A stretch of DNA of 64,000 nucleotides. Origin: Mycolicibacterium arenosum (GTDB taxonomy: Bacteria; Actinomycetota; Actinomycetes; Mycobacteriales; Mycobacteriaceae). The notes below the pieces were generated by a model. The model did not search any database, was not told the origin of the DNA, and saw only the letters and a program-made list of their open reading frames with translations. The position numbers and the translations under genes were made by a program. Each line of letters begins with the position of its first letter. The stretch's first letter is position 1. The DNA lies in NCBI RefSeq assembly GCF_024320865.1, contig NZ_JANDBD010000006.1, positions 1 through 64,000 on the forward strand, read 5' to 3'. This document shows positions 16,633 through 26,900 of this stretch, piece by piece.

Positions 16633-18408
16633 GTGAGCGAAGCTGGCGAGCGAACCATCCGCCCGGTCGATCCGATCCCCGGTCCGGGTAACGGGCAGAC
16701 CCTTCTGGGGCCCCACCAGCGCGCCACCGCCTGGCAGCGGCTGGGCAGCGAGCAGTTCGACGTCGTGGTGATCGGCGGCGGCGTGGTCGGCGCGGGGGCG
16801 GCCCTGGACGCGGCGACGCGCGGGCTGAAGGTCGCGCTCGTCGAGGCGCGAGATTTCGCGTCGGGTACGTCGAGCCGCTCGTCAAAGATGTTCCACGGCG
16901 GGCTGCGGTACCTCGAGCAGTTGGAGTTCGGCCTGGTACGCGAGGCGCTGCACGAACGTGAGCTTTCGCTGACGACGCTGGCACCGCATCTGGTCAAGCC
17001 GCTGCCGTTCCTCTTCCCGTTGACGAAACGACTGTGGGAGCGACCCTACGTCGCGGCGGGCATCTTCCTCTACGACCAGCTTGGCGGCGCGAAATCCGTT
17101 CCCGCGCAGAAGCATCTGTTCAAGGCGGGGGCGCTGCGGCTGGCGCCGGGACTCAAGCGGAGCTCGCTGATCGGCGGAATCCGGTACTACGACACGGTCG
17201 TCGACGACGCCCGGCACACCATGACCGTCGCGCGCACCGCCGCGCACTACGGCGCCGTGGTGCGCACCTCGACGCAGGTGGTCGCACTGCTGCGCGAGGG
17301 CGACCGGGTCACCGGCGTGCGGGTGCGCGACTCCGAGGACGGTGCCGTCACCGACGTGAAGGGCCACGTCGTGGTCAACGCGACGGGTGTGTGGACCGAT
17401 GAGATCCAGGCGCTGTCCAAGCAGCGCGGGCGGTTCCGGGTTCGGGCATCCAAGGGCGTGCACATCGTGGTTCCGCGCGACCGCGTGGTCAGCGAGGTCG
17501 CGATCATCCTGCGTACCGAGAAGTCGGTGCTGTTCGTCATCCCGTGGGGCACGCACTGGATCATCGGCACCACCGACACCGACTGGAACCTCGACCTCGC
17601 GCACCCGGCGGCGACGAAGGCCGACATCGACTACATCCTGAAGACCGTGAACACGGTGCTGGCGACGCCGTTGACGCACGACGACATCGACGGGGTGTAC
17701 GCCGGTCTGCGCCCGCTGCTGGCGGGGGAGAGCGAGTCGACGTCCAAGCTGTCGCGCGAGCACGCCGTCGCTGTGCCCGCGCCGGGGTTGGTGGCGATCG
17801 CGGGCGGCAAGTACACCACCTACCGCGTGATGGGTGAGGACGCCATCGACGCGGCGGCGGAGTTCGTGCCGACGCGGGTGGCGCCGTCGATCACCGAGAA
17901 GGTGCCGCTGATGGGCGCCGACGGATACTTCGCGTTGGTCAATCAGACCCAGCACGTCGGCAAGCACTACGGTCTGCACCCCTACCGGGTCCGACATCTG
18001 TTGGACCGCTACGGTTCTCAGATCGGCGAGGTGCTGGACATGGCCGAAGCCGATCCGGAACTGCTGACCCCGATCACCGACGCGCCGGTCTACCTGAAGG
18101 TGGAGGCGCTGTACGCGGTAGCGGCCGAAGGCGCCCTGCATCTCGAGGACATCCTGGCGCGGCGCATGCGCATCTCGATCGAGTACCCGCACCGCGGGGT
18201 CGACTGCGCCCACGAGGTCGCCGAAATCGTTGCGCCCGTGCTGGGTTGGAGCGCCACCGACATCGACCGCGAGGTCGACACCTACCTGGCGCGCGTCGAG
18301 GCCGAGGTGATGAGCCAGTCTCAGGCCGACGACGAGTCGGCCGATGCACTGCGTGCCGCCGCCCCCGAGGCGCGGGCCGAGATCCTGGAACCGGTGCCGC
18401 TGAAGTGA
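16633..18408 (+). CDS. glpD2: Glycerol-3-phosphate dehydrogenase, FAD-dependent
   Basis: A 591-residue flavoprotein that oxidises sn-glycerol 3-phosphate to dihydroxyacetone phosphate and passes electrons to quinone at the membrane. The FAD fold is VVVIGGGVVGAGAALDA at residues 44-60, followed by SRSSKMFHGGLRYLE, which contacts the flavin. The substrate region WGTHWIIGTTDTDW and the C-terminal GKYTTYRVMGEDAID segment are intact. GTG at 16633 has a strong AAGGAG about ten bases upstream. The next gene overlaps its stop by GTGA. In M. tuberculosis phoY1 follows glpD2; here it does not. Confidence 0.96.
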   Translation: MSEAGERTIRPVDPIPGPGNGQTLLGPHQRATAWQRLGSEQFDVVVIGGGVVGAGAALDAATRGLKVALVEARDFASGTSSRSSKMFHGGLRYLEQLEFGLVREALHERELSLTTLAPHLVKPLPFLFPLTKRLWERPYVAAGIFLYDQLGGAKSVPAQKHLFKAGALRLAPGLKRSSLIGGIRYYDTVVDDARHTMTVARTAAHYGAVVRTSTQVVALLREGDRVTGVRVRDSEDGAVTDVKGHVVVNATGVWTDEIQALSKQRGRFRVRASKGVHIVVPRDRVVSEVAIILRTEKSVLFVIPWGTHWIIGTTDTDWNLDLAHPAATKADIDYILKTVNTVLATPLTHDDIDGVYAGLRPLLAGESESTSKLSREHAVAVPAPGLVAIAGGKYTTYRVMGEDAIDAAAEFVPTRVAPSITEKVPLMGADGYFALVNQTQHVGKHYGLHPYRVRHLLDRYGSQIGEVLDMAEADPELLTPITDAPVYLKVEALYAVAAEGALHLEDILARRMRISIEYPHRGVDCAHEVAEIVAPVLGWSATDIDREVDTYLARVEAEVMSQSQADDESADALRAAAPEARAEILEPVPLK

Positions 18409-19256
18409 CGTTGCCGGTGCCGCCTGGCTTCGAGGGCATCGGGCCGACGCGGGTACGTCTGCGCGGGGGCGCGGTTCTGGTCGAGATGGCCTCGCGCTTC
18501 GGCGAGGGAGCTGCCGCCAAAGTGCTTGCGGGCGAGGTGTACTGCGCTGACGGTACCGCGGTGACCGCGTCGACCGTGTTGCCGCCGTTCTCCCACGTGT
18601 GGCTGTATCGCGACCTGCCCGACGAGGTCGAGGTCCCGTTCGACGTTCCGGTGCTGTATCGCGACGACGACATCGTGGTGGTCGACAAGCCGCACTTCCT
18701 GGCGACGATGCCGCGCGGCGGACACGTCGCCCAAACCGCGCTGGTGCGGCTACGGCGATCTCTTGAGCTGCCGGAGTTGTCGCCCGCGCATCGGCTGGAC
18801 CGGCTGACGGCGGGGGTGCTGCTGTTCACGGTGCGCCCGGAGGTACGCGGCGCCTATCAGACGATGTTCGCCCGCGGCGGCGTGCGCAAGACGTATCTCG
18901 CGCGGGCTGCGATGTCTGCTCTGGAGTTTCCGCGTGTGGTGAAGAGCCGGATCATCAAGCAGCGTGGTCGGTTACAGGCATATGAGGAGCCAGGTGAGCC
19001 GAACGCCGAGACGTACGTGGAGTATGTCGGCGACGGTCTCTACCGGCTGGCTCCGCGGACGGGGCGGACGCATCAGCTGCGGGTGCACATGGCGTCTCTG
19101 GGGTTGCCCATTCTCGGCGACCCGCTGTACCCCGACGTCATCGAGGTGGCGCCCGACGACTTCTCGACACCGCTGCAGTTGTTGGCGCAGCGGTTGGAGT
19201 TCGATGATCCGGTGAGTGGGGTGAAGCGGGTGTTCGAGAGTGGGCGAGTGTTCTAA
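18405..19256 (+). CDS. RluA-family pseudouridine synthase (Rv3300c homologue)
   Basis: A 283-residue protein with the catalytic motif AHRLDRLTAGV near residue 128; its Asp is the nucleophile that isomerises uridine in rRNA or tRNA. The RTGRTHQLRVHM motif near 220 is also typical. GTG at 18405 overlaps the glpD2 stop by four bases (GTGA), which decides the start and shows coupling. The stop at 19254-19256 overlaps the stop of the giant propeller gene on the other strand by three bases. The target RNA position is not deducible. Confidence 0.92.
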   Translation: MTLPVPPGFEGIGPTRVRLRGGAVLVEMASRFGEGAAAKVLAGEVYCADGTAVTASTVLPPFSHVWLYRDLPDEVEVPFDVPVLYRDDDIVVVDKPHFLATMPRGGHVAQTALVRLRRSLELPELSPAHRLDRLTAGVLLFTVRPEVRGAYQTMFARGGVRKTYLARAAMSALEFPRVVKSRIIKQRGRLQAYEEPGEPNAETYVEYVGDGLYRLAPRTGRTHQLRVHMASLGLPILGDPLYPDVIEVAPDDFSTPLQLLAQRLEFDDPVSGVKRVFESGRVF

Positions 19257-22200
19257 AGGACGCTCACGGTATTGAGGTCGATGACCGTAACCGTGTCGCT
19301 GAGGAAGTGGAAGACGTACAGCGTGCCTCCGACGATCCCCATGGCCGCCGGTGCGTCGCTGACAGTCAACGGCTGGTCACCAGGGAGGGATCCGTTTGTG
19401 TCGACGACGGTGTTGGTGTCGGTGTTGATCACCGTCACGGTGTCGTCCACGAAATTGCTGACGTAGAGCCGGTTGCCGCGGATCGCCATGTACGTCGGTT
19501 CCTGGCCGACGGGGACGGTATCGACGACGGTGTTGGTGTCGGTGTTGATCACCGTCACCGTGTCGCCTGAGATATTGGTGACGTAGAGCCGGTTACCGCG
19601 GGCCAGCAGCTGAAACGGATTCTGTCCCAAGGGAATGCTGTCAATCACGGTGTTGCTCACCGTGTCGATAACCTTCACGGAACCGTTACCACCAGAGCCG
19701 GCGAAGTCGGCGATATAGAGGCGGCTGCCGACGACCTCGTTGTCGAACACCATGTGCGGGCCCGCGCCGAGACCGATCGGCTGGTCGCCCGGAGTGCTGC
19801 CATCGGTGTCGATGACCGAGTAGTCGTCGGTGTTGACGACCGTGACGGTACCGGCGGAATTACTGATGTAGAGCCGATTGCCGCTAACCGATAGGCCGGA
19901 CGGCATGCCTCCAGCGTTGGTGATGGTGTGTATCACGGTGTTGGTGTCGGTATCGATCACCGTCACCGAGTTCCCGACTGAGTTCGCAACGTACACCCGA
20001 GATCCACTGGCGGCCAGGGCGTAGGGCGAGGCGCCGACGGTGATGTTCTGGACGCCGTTCGTCGCCGCGTCCGAGTCGACGATGGTGTTCGTCGTCGCAT
20101 CGATAACGGTTACCGTGTCGTCGTCATTGTTTGCGACGTAAATGCGACCCTCGTGAGCCAATGCCGCGAATGGACTGGCGCCGACGTAGCTGATCGGGGT
20201 CGTTGCCGCGACACCGTCGTCTGCGGCACCGGCGAGGTAGATGACCGTCACGGTGCCCGCCGAGGTGTTCGAGACGTAGGCGCGGGTGCCGTCGGGAGTC
20301 AGCGCGAGCGCCAGTGGATTGGCTACCGCCACCGCGTCCAGACCTGCCGTCGTCGGGTTGGTATCGATCACCTGGTAACGGGTGGGGCTGCCGGGTGCGA
20401 TGTCGATGACCGTCATCGTGCTTCCCAGCGAGTTCACGAGATACGCGCGGGTGCCGTCCGCGTTGAGCTTGATGCCGACCGGGGCGTCGCCGACGGGGAT
20501 GTTGACTCCCGCTGCGGCGCCGTTGGTGTCGAGAATCTGGTACTGAGTCGGACTGCCGGGCTGGATGTCGAGCACGGTCACGGAATCGAGATTCGTGTTG
20601 GTGATGTACGCGCGGGTTCCGTCTGGCGAGATCGCAATGCCGTTCGGGTTGGCGCTGGGTGAGAGTGCGATGTTGTTGCCGGCCGCCGCCCCGTTGGCGT
20701 CGATGACCTGATAACGGGTGGGACTCGCGGCGTCTACGTTGATGACCGTTACGGTCGTGCTGGTGATGCTGGTGACGAACAGGCGCTTTCCATCAGGCGT
20801 GATCGCGACTGCGTACGGTCCGGTTCCCACCGGAACGTTGTCGATGCCGCCAGTCGACGGATCGACGTCTACCACCTTGTTGTAATTGACGCTGGTCGGA
20901 TCGATGTCGATCACCGAGACCGTGTGGCTGCCCGCGTTCACAACGTACGCGCGGGTGCCATCGGGGCTGATCGCGATCTCTCGCGGTGTGTTGCCCACCG
21001 GGATGTTCGTCACGCCGTTGGCCGCGTTGCCGTCCGTGTCGATCGCTCGATACCGGTTGGGGCTGCCCGGCGCGATGTCGACGACGGACACCGAAGCGCT
21101 GTTTCCGTTGGTGACGTAGAGCCGCGTGCCATCGGGCGTGATCGCCGCGTACGCGGGACCGTTACCGACCGCGATGTTCTGAACGCCGGGGGTGACGAGG
21201 TTCGTGTCGACCACCTGGTTGTACGTCGGACTGGTGGGGTCGATGTCGATCACCGTGACGGTAGTGCCGGTCAGGTTGGCGACGTAGGCACGTTCTCCGT
21301 CGGCGCTGATGGCGATGCCGACGGGGTAACCCCCTGTCGCGATCGTGCCACCGTTTGCGGCCGCGAGCGGGCTGATCGTCACGCTGACCGGCGTCGTCAC
21401 ATCGGGGGCGACGCCGTCCGATACGGTGACGGTGATGCTGTCGACGTCGGGGTCAACGGCGGTGTTGTACGCATTGACCCTGGCTTGCGGGCTAGGCGTG
21501 TAAACCGCTGTGTACGTGTAGGTCTGGGCGATCGGGTCGTAGGTGGGCCCGGTAACGGCCCCCACGCTTCCCGTTCCGTTCGCCGGCGGCGAGAGCGTGA
21601 TGGTTTGCGCGTCGCCGACGTCGGGGTCGGTGACCACCACGGTGATCGTCACCTTACCGGTGGTGTTGTCGGTGCTCGTGCTGGTGACAACGGTCGGTGC
21701 GTCGTTGACGGGGGCGACGGAGATGTTCACGGTGGCAGTCGGATCGACCGTGGTCGGATCCCCGTCGTCGAGGGTGTAGGTGAAGGAGTCGGGGCCGTTG
21801 TAATCGGCCGCAGGGGTGTACTTGACAGTGCCGTCCGCGTTGACGCTTGCGGTTCCGTTAGATGGGCCGTCGACAACGCTGACGTTTGAGGCGGGAATGG
21901 AACCTTCGGCGTCGGAGTCGTCGCCCAGTACGTTGATGTCGACTGGGGTGTCCTCGTCCGTTGTGACGGCGTCATTGTCCGCGACGGGTGCGCCGTCGTT
22001 GACGGGGGTGACGGTGATGGTGACGGTGGCGGTGTTGGAGAGTGCGCCGGTGGTGTCCTCGACGGTGTAGGTGAAGGTGTCGGTGAGGGTTTCGGTTCCG
22101 TTGTGGGTGTAGGTGATGACGCCGGTGACGGGGTCGACGGTGACGGTGCCGTTGGCGGGTGGGGTCACCACGACCACCGAGGTGGGGTCGAGGGTGGTGT

Positions 22201-23620
22201 TGCCGTCGGGGTCGGTGTCGCCGGTCAGGACGTCGATGGCGACGGTGCCGCCTTCGGCGACGGTGGCGGCGTCGTCGTCGGCGACGGGTGGCCCGATGTT
22301 GTCCTCCACCGCGTTCACCGTGATCGTGACGGTCGCGACGTCCTGGTGGCCGAGGTTGAACAGGCCCCGGAGGATCCCGTGGAAATGCGGAAGGGAATCG
22401 GTGTCGACAACCGCGTACTGGAACGAGTCGACGCCGTTGAAGTCCGCGTCGGGAGTGTAGGTGAACGTGCCGTCGGGATTGAGTACGACGCTGCCGTTGG
22501 CGGGTTGGGTGTAGTCGGATATCGCGAGGCCGTCTTCGTCGAAGTCGGTGTCGTTGGCCAGCGCATCGATGGTGACCGCTGCGTCCTCGCTCGTGGTGAC
22601 CGAGTTGTCGACGGCATGCGGTGTCTGGTTCCAGAGCGTGCGCTGGATCTCGCGTCGCACCCACGCCAGGACCGCCCATAGGACCGGTGGCTGCGGTGGC
22701 AGCACGGGCCCCGGCGCGAGGAAGGGTGCGAGGACGCCGATGGCGACCGTGGCCGCCAACCGCAGAGCCACCCCCGGTACCGTGAGCAGTCCCGCAAGGA
22801 GGCTGGGCTGTTCGGGTTCGATGATGTTGGGCTGTGGCGCGATCAATGTCGAGAAGCTTTGAGTCGCAGCGGCATCGGGTTGGAAGGTCGTGAGTCGCGC
22901 CCCGGCGTCCGCAGGCGTGTTACGGCCGTCGTTGATGACGGTCAGCTCCCCGAGGTCGTTCTGCGGATCGTTGTGTTCGGGCTTGACGGGTCTGTTCGGT
23001 TGCTCGGTGGTGGGGGTCGGCGCGGTGTTGCCAGTCGGCGCGGCGGGCTCCGCCGGCGGAGCGGGTGCAGCCGGGGTCTCAGCCGGGCCAGTGTCGGGCG
23101 GTGTTGTCAGCGTGGAGGTTTCGCCGATCGAGCCGACGATCGTCGTGGTCCCGCCCGTCGTGGGGGTTTCGTCGTCTTCGCCGTGTTCGCCCTCGAGGTA
23201 GCCCCCGGAGGAATCGACGTTCATCTCCGGGACCACGCTGCCGCCCGGATTCTCAGCCGGCATCGGGTTGCCGTCGGTGGGTTCACCGTTGACGGTCACG
23301 ACCGGTGCCGAATCGGGTTCGGTCTGCGCCGTGCCGGGGCCGTCGTCGGGCTGCACGTCGCCGGGCTGCTCGCCTGCCGGAGACTCCTGATTGGTGTCGT
23401 CCGCATGCGCGATCGGCACGCCGTGGCCGGTCGCGACCGCGGCGCCGACGCCTAGCGCGACCGCCAGCGCCCCTATTCGACCGACGAAGCGTGCGTATCC
23501 CGAACGGTCGGCGGCCAAGGGTACGGCGGTCAGGGTGAAGGTTGGATACACCGCCTGCCGAACGCATCCGCGCTGCGTTCTGCGAGTGATTCGAATGTGA
23601 TGATTCCGTGCAGCAGCCAT
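19253..23620 (-). CDS. Giant secreted protein: cadherin-like domains plus YVTN beta-propeller
   Basis: A 1455-residue protein. Residues 1-73 are an unusually long signal peptide: a basic lead, QAVYPTFT at 22-29, then YARFVGRIGALAVALGVGAAVATG and cleavage after AHA. A Pro/Thr/Asp-rich linker (74 to about 310) ends in the motif LWAVLAWVRREIQRTLWNQTP. Four or five cadherin/VCBS-like domains follow (EDNIGPPVADDDA, VNDGAPVADND, VNDAPTVVTS). From about residue 760 come YVTN-type propeller repeats of 40-75 residues (GIAISPDGTRAYVxN ... VTVIDID). The last repeats are near-identical at 120-base spacing (19401 and 19521). The protein is likely anchored to or retained at the cell envelope. A -10-like TATAGT lies at 23677-23682, 57 bases upstream of the ATG. 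A poly-G run before the ATG may serve as ribosome site. Confidence 0.9.
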   Translation of the reverse strand: MAAARNHHIRITRRTQRGCVRQAVYPTFTLTAVPLAADRSGYARFVGRIGALAVALGVGAAVATGHGVPIAHADDTNQESPAGEQPGDVQPDDGPGTAQTEPDSAPVVTVNGEPTDGNPMPAENPGGSVVPEMNVDSSGGYLEGEHGEDDETPTTGGTTTIVGSIGETSTLTTPPDTGPAETPAAPAPPAEPAAPTGNTAPTPTTEQPNRPVKPEHNDPQNDLGELTVINDGRNTPADAGARLTTFQPDAAATQSFSTLIAPQPNIIEPEQPSLLAGLLTVPGVALRLAATVAIGVLAPFLAPGPVLPPQPPVLWAVLAWVRREIQRTLWNQTPHAVDNSVTTSEDAAVTIDALANDTDFDEDGLAISDYTQPANGSVVLNPDGTFTYTPDADFNGVDSFQYAVVDTDSLPHFHGILRGLFNLGHQDVATVTITVNAVEDNIGPPVADDDAATVAEGGTVAIDVLTGDTDPDGNTTLDPTSVVVVTPPANGTVTVDPVTGVITYTHNGTETLTDTFTYTVEDTTGALSNTATVTITVTPVNDGAPVADNDAVTTDEDTPVDINVLGDDSDAEGSIPASNVSVVDGPSNGTASVNADGTVKYTPAADYNGPDSFTYTLDDGDPTTVDPTATVNISVAPVNDAPTVVTSTSTDNTTGKVTITVVVTDPDVGDAQTITLSPPANGTGSVGAVTGPTYDPIAQTYTYTAVYTPSPQARVNAYNTAVDPDVDSITVTVSDGVAPDVTTPVSVTISPLAAANGGTIATGGYPVGIAISADGERAYVANLTGTTVTVIDIDPTSPTYNQVVDTNLVTPGVQNIAVGNGPAYAAITPDGTRLYVTNGNSASVSVVDIAPGSPNRYRAIDTDGNAANGVTNIPVGNTPREIAISPDGTRAYVVNAGSHTVSVIDIDPTSVNYNKVVDVDPSTGGIDNVPVGTGPYAVAITPDGKRLFVTSITSTTVTVINVDAASPTRYQVIDANGAAAGNNIALSPSANPNGIAISPDGTRAYITNTNLDSVTVLDIQPGSPTQYQILDTNGAAAGVNIPVGDAPVGIKLNADGTRAYLVNSLGSTMTVIDIAPGSPTRYQVIDTNPTTAGLDAVAVANPLALALTPDGTRAYVSNTSAGTVTVIYLAGAADDGVAATTPISYVGASPFAALAHEGRIYVANNDDDTVTVIDATTNTIVDSDAATNGVQNITVGASPYALAASGSRVYVANSVGNSVTVIDTDTNTVIHTITNAGGMPSGLSVSGNRLYISNSAGTVTVVNTDDYSVIDTDGSTPGDQPIGLGAGPHMVFDNEVVGSRLYIADFAGSGGNGSVKVIDTVSNTVIDSIPLGQNPFQLLARGNRLYVTNISGDTVTVINTDTNTVVDTVPVGQEPTYMAIRGNRLYVSNFVDDTVTVINTDTNTVVDTNGSLPGDQPLTVSDAPAAMGIVGGTLYVFHFLSDTVTVIDLNTVSVL

Positions 23621-23676
23621 CGTTGGCCCCCCCAGTTCTGCCTCACCGCCCCGAGCCCACCGGACGGTCTCAGCGA

Positions 23677-23682
23677 ACTATA
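23677..23682 (-). promoter_or_regulatory. Candidate -10 element of the propeller gene
   Basis: Read on the minus strand the sequence is CTATAGTTCGCTG. An almost identical CTATAGTTTGCTC lies at the same relative place upstream of the sister gene (29297-29302). Position (57 bases before the ATG) and AT-richness in otherwise GC-rich DNA support a promoter shared in design by the two paralogues. No clear -35 was recognised. Confidence 0.5.
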
Positions 23683-23903
23683 GAACTAAACATCACTCGA
23701 AGGCGAGCAATGCTGGGAAAAAGCTGAAAAATAAACTCCAGAGCCGCATCTACTGGCTTGGTCACCGCAAGAACGGTCATTCTGGCGTGAGGGGCGTGGC
23801 GCAGTGGCGAATATTGTCACGCGCGAAGGTCCGGGTGATCGACGGACGATCTTCAGTCTTACGTCAGTGCCCGATCGGTTACCGCGATGTGAGCGCGCGG
23901 GGC

Positions 23904-26900
23904 TTAGGCCACTAATTCGTCCTCGCCCGCATCGGAGTCCCCTACCGGTACGACGTGGAACAGGTAGGTCGAGGTGCCGTCGGCGTTGACCACCTCGGTG
24001 GTCATGTAGAACTTCGTGCGGTCCGTGTTGTAAGTGAAACTGTAGGGTGTGCCGGTCATCGTCACGGGATTGCCGACCAGCGTCGACGTCGTCGAGTCGA
24101 CGGTGTGGAAAAGCGTCGTGGTGGTGCCGTCGTCGGCCGTGGAACTGATGAACGTCAGGTAGCGGGTGCTCTGATAGCCGTAGGCCCAATCGGTTTCGGT
24201 GCCGGTCAACACGATCGGCGTTCCGACGACGCTTCCGGTCGCCAGGTCGACGACGGTGAGGTGGGTGATCGGGCCGGACGGCGAGATCACCAGCGTGGAC
24301 TGAATCGCGTTGGTGCTCGGCCAGAGCGTGCGCAGCGAGTAGCCGCTCTGAGGGGCGCCGTCGGTCTCGACGAAGCTCAGTTGGCCGGTGGTGCGGTCGA
24401 GGAAGATCATCCTCGTGGCCGTCACCGTGCCGTCCGGACCGTACTGAGCGGTACGCATGATGAGATTCCCGCTGAGGCCGTCTTCGCCGCCGGGCCCTCC
24501 GCCGCCCCAGTAGTTGTACACGGGCCCACCGCCGACTTCGACCACTCCGTCGCCCAGCGCGGTTGCGGTGGCCAGATCGATGGCCACGTAACGGGTTCTG
24601 CTGTCCGCCGGATCAGCCGATTCGTCGCTGTAGTACGTGCCATCGACGGTGAACACGTGAAGCGTGCCGCCGTCCGCGCTGTAGATCGGTGAACCCGACC
24701 AGTAGCCTTTGATCACCACGGGGTTCATGCTGCCGTCGACGGTGAACAGCGTCTCCAGGGTCGACGGGTCGGAGTCGCCGCGGGTGGACACCTCGATGGT
24801 GTGGCCGGTGGGTGATCGGTACGTGTTCGAGGTGGTGTTCGTGACCGCGCTGTCACCCGTCAGCGTGTCGATCACGACCTGCCGGTACACGTATTCCGAC
24901 GACGTGTGGTCGGTGGCCGTCAGGATGAGTTGAGATTCGTCATCGCTCAGCCTGGGCGACCGATACTCCGGTGTGCCGCTGAGCACGACGGGCGCGCCGA
25001 GGACTTCGCCGGTGCCGGTGTCGATGATCGCGGCGGTGGCCTGCCTGGTGCCGTCGGTGGCGGGTGAGACGGCGACGAGGATGAGCCGACTCCGGTCGGT
25101 CAGCCATGTCTGGGTGTCGAAGTAGCCGTATTCGGCCGGGGCGGTGAAAGACGTTCCCGCGGTGCCGGTATCGATGTTGTAGGCAACGAAGCTCGCGGTG
25201 TGTGCCTGCCTGTCGCCGATCGTGACGAAGGCGAGGGTTCCGTCGTCGTTGAACTCGACGTTGGCATCCTGCTGGTCCAGATCGAGATCGATCACGGGTC
25301 CGATGAGTGCACCGGTCTCACTGTCGAACGTCGCGATGCCGGCCGCCCTGGAGAACGACGAACTCCAGTTCGGCCCGTAGATGGTCACTTGGTCGGTGGC
25401 GGTGACGTGGACGCGTCCGGCCTCGTCGTTGAAGTCGGCGTAGTAGTAGTTGTCGTCCCCCGAGATCGTTGCGGGCGCACCGAGGAGGGTGCCGTGCAGC
25501 CCGTCGATGAGGCCGACCTGTCGCACGGACACGGGCGTCTGGGTCGCGGGGTCGATCTCGTAGGTTGCCGTCGAGTACACCACCCGGCTGCCGTCGCCGT
25601 TGAAACGCAGGCCGGTGTAGTAGCTGCTGTAGCTGCCGTCGATCGACAACGGCGTGTTGACCAGAGTGCCGGTGTCCGTATCGATGACACCGATCGTGGT
25701 GTCCCACTGCGCGTTCGGTTGGTCGTACGCGTTCATGATCAGATACGCTCGCGACATTCCGTCCTGCTGGGTCGTCACGTAATCGCCTGCGATTTCGATC
25801 GGCGTTCCGACGACGCTGCCGTCCACGGCGTTGAGCACGGTGAACGTCGCCGAGGGCGAGGTGCCGGAGGAACTCGAGGTGAGGTAGACGCGGGTCGCGT
25901 CGTCGTTGCGACTGAGGTAGCTGAAGGTCTTCCCGGCCAGGGTGGCGTCTCCGATTCGCGCACCGGTTTCGACGTCGACGATACGCAACTGGTTCGTCAC
26001 CGACCCATAGGCGTTGCGACCGCGGAGGAAGAGCCGTTTCCCGTCGGCGCTGAAGTCGAACTCGGCGGGTAGATAGCCGTTGACGACGGTCGGGTCGCCG
26101 AGGACGACGCCGTTGTCGGTGTCGATCACCACTACGGACGTGGTGTAGTCGTAGTTCTGCGTATAGCTTCGCGCGGTGAAGTACCCGCGGTTCCCGATGA
26201 AGCGAATGGCCCCGTCGTAGCCGCTGTAGTAGCCGTCGAGCGCCGTCGGCTGACCGACCTGGTTGCCGGTCTCCGCGTCGACGATCACGAGCGTCGCGTG
26301 CGCCGTATCGGAGTACCCGCGGTTCGTCACCAGATAGGCGTATCCGCCGACCACCCGCAGGTCCGAGTAGTTGCCGCTGTCGACGTCGACGCGCTGGCCC
26401 ACGGGGTCACCGGTCTCGACGTCGACGGTCGTCAGCGAGGTGACGGAGGTGGTGTTCGCGTAGTGCTGGGTGACGACGAAGGCTCGAGTTCCGGCCTCGT
26501 TGAACACGGCTGAACCGGAGAGGTAGCCGGGTGCGGTCGCGGTCTCCCCGAGAACTCGGCCCGTGGCCGTGTCGACCACCGTCACCGTCGTGGTGTCGGT
26601 GTAATCCTCGCTCCTGTCGGAGGAGACGAGGATCGCGCGACTCCGGTCGGCGTTGTAGGCCGGCTGGTAGTACAGGTTTCCTCGTAGTGAGATCGGTTCA
26701 CCGACAACGGCTCCCGTGGCCGTGTCGAGGACGGTGAACGTACGGTCACCGCTTCCGGTCTCCGGGGTCGACACTAGGAAGGCCCTGCCGTAGTCCGCGG
26801 TGAAGTCGATCCGCTGGAAAGGTGTGTCTCCAACCACGTCGTCGCCCAGTGCGGTGCCGGTCTCGACGTCGACGATCCGCAGTTTGGCCGGGACGGTCGT

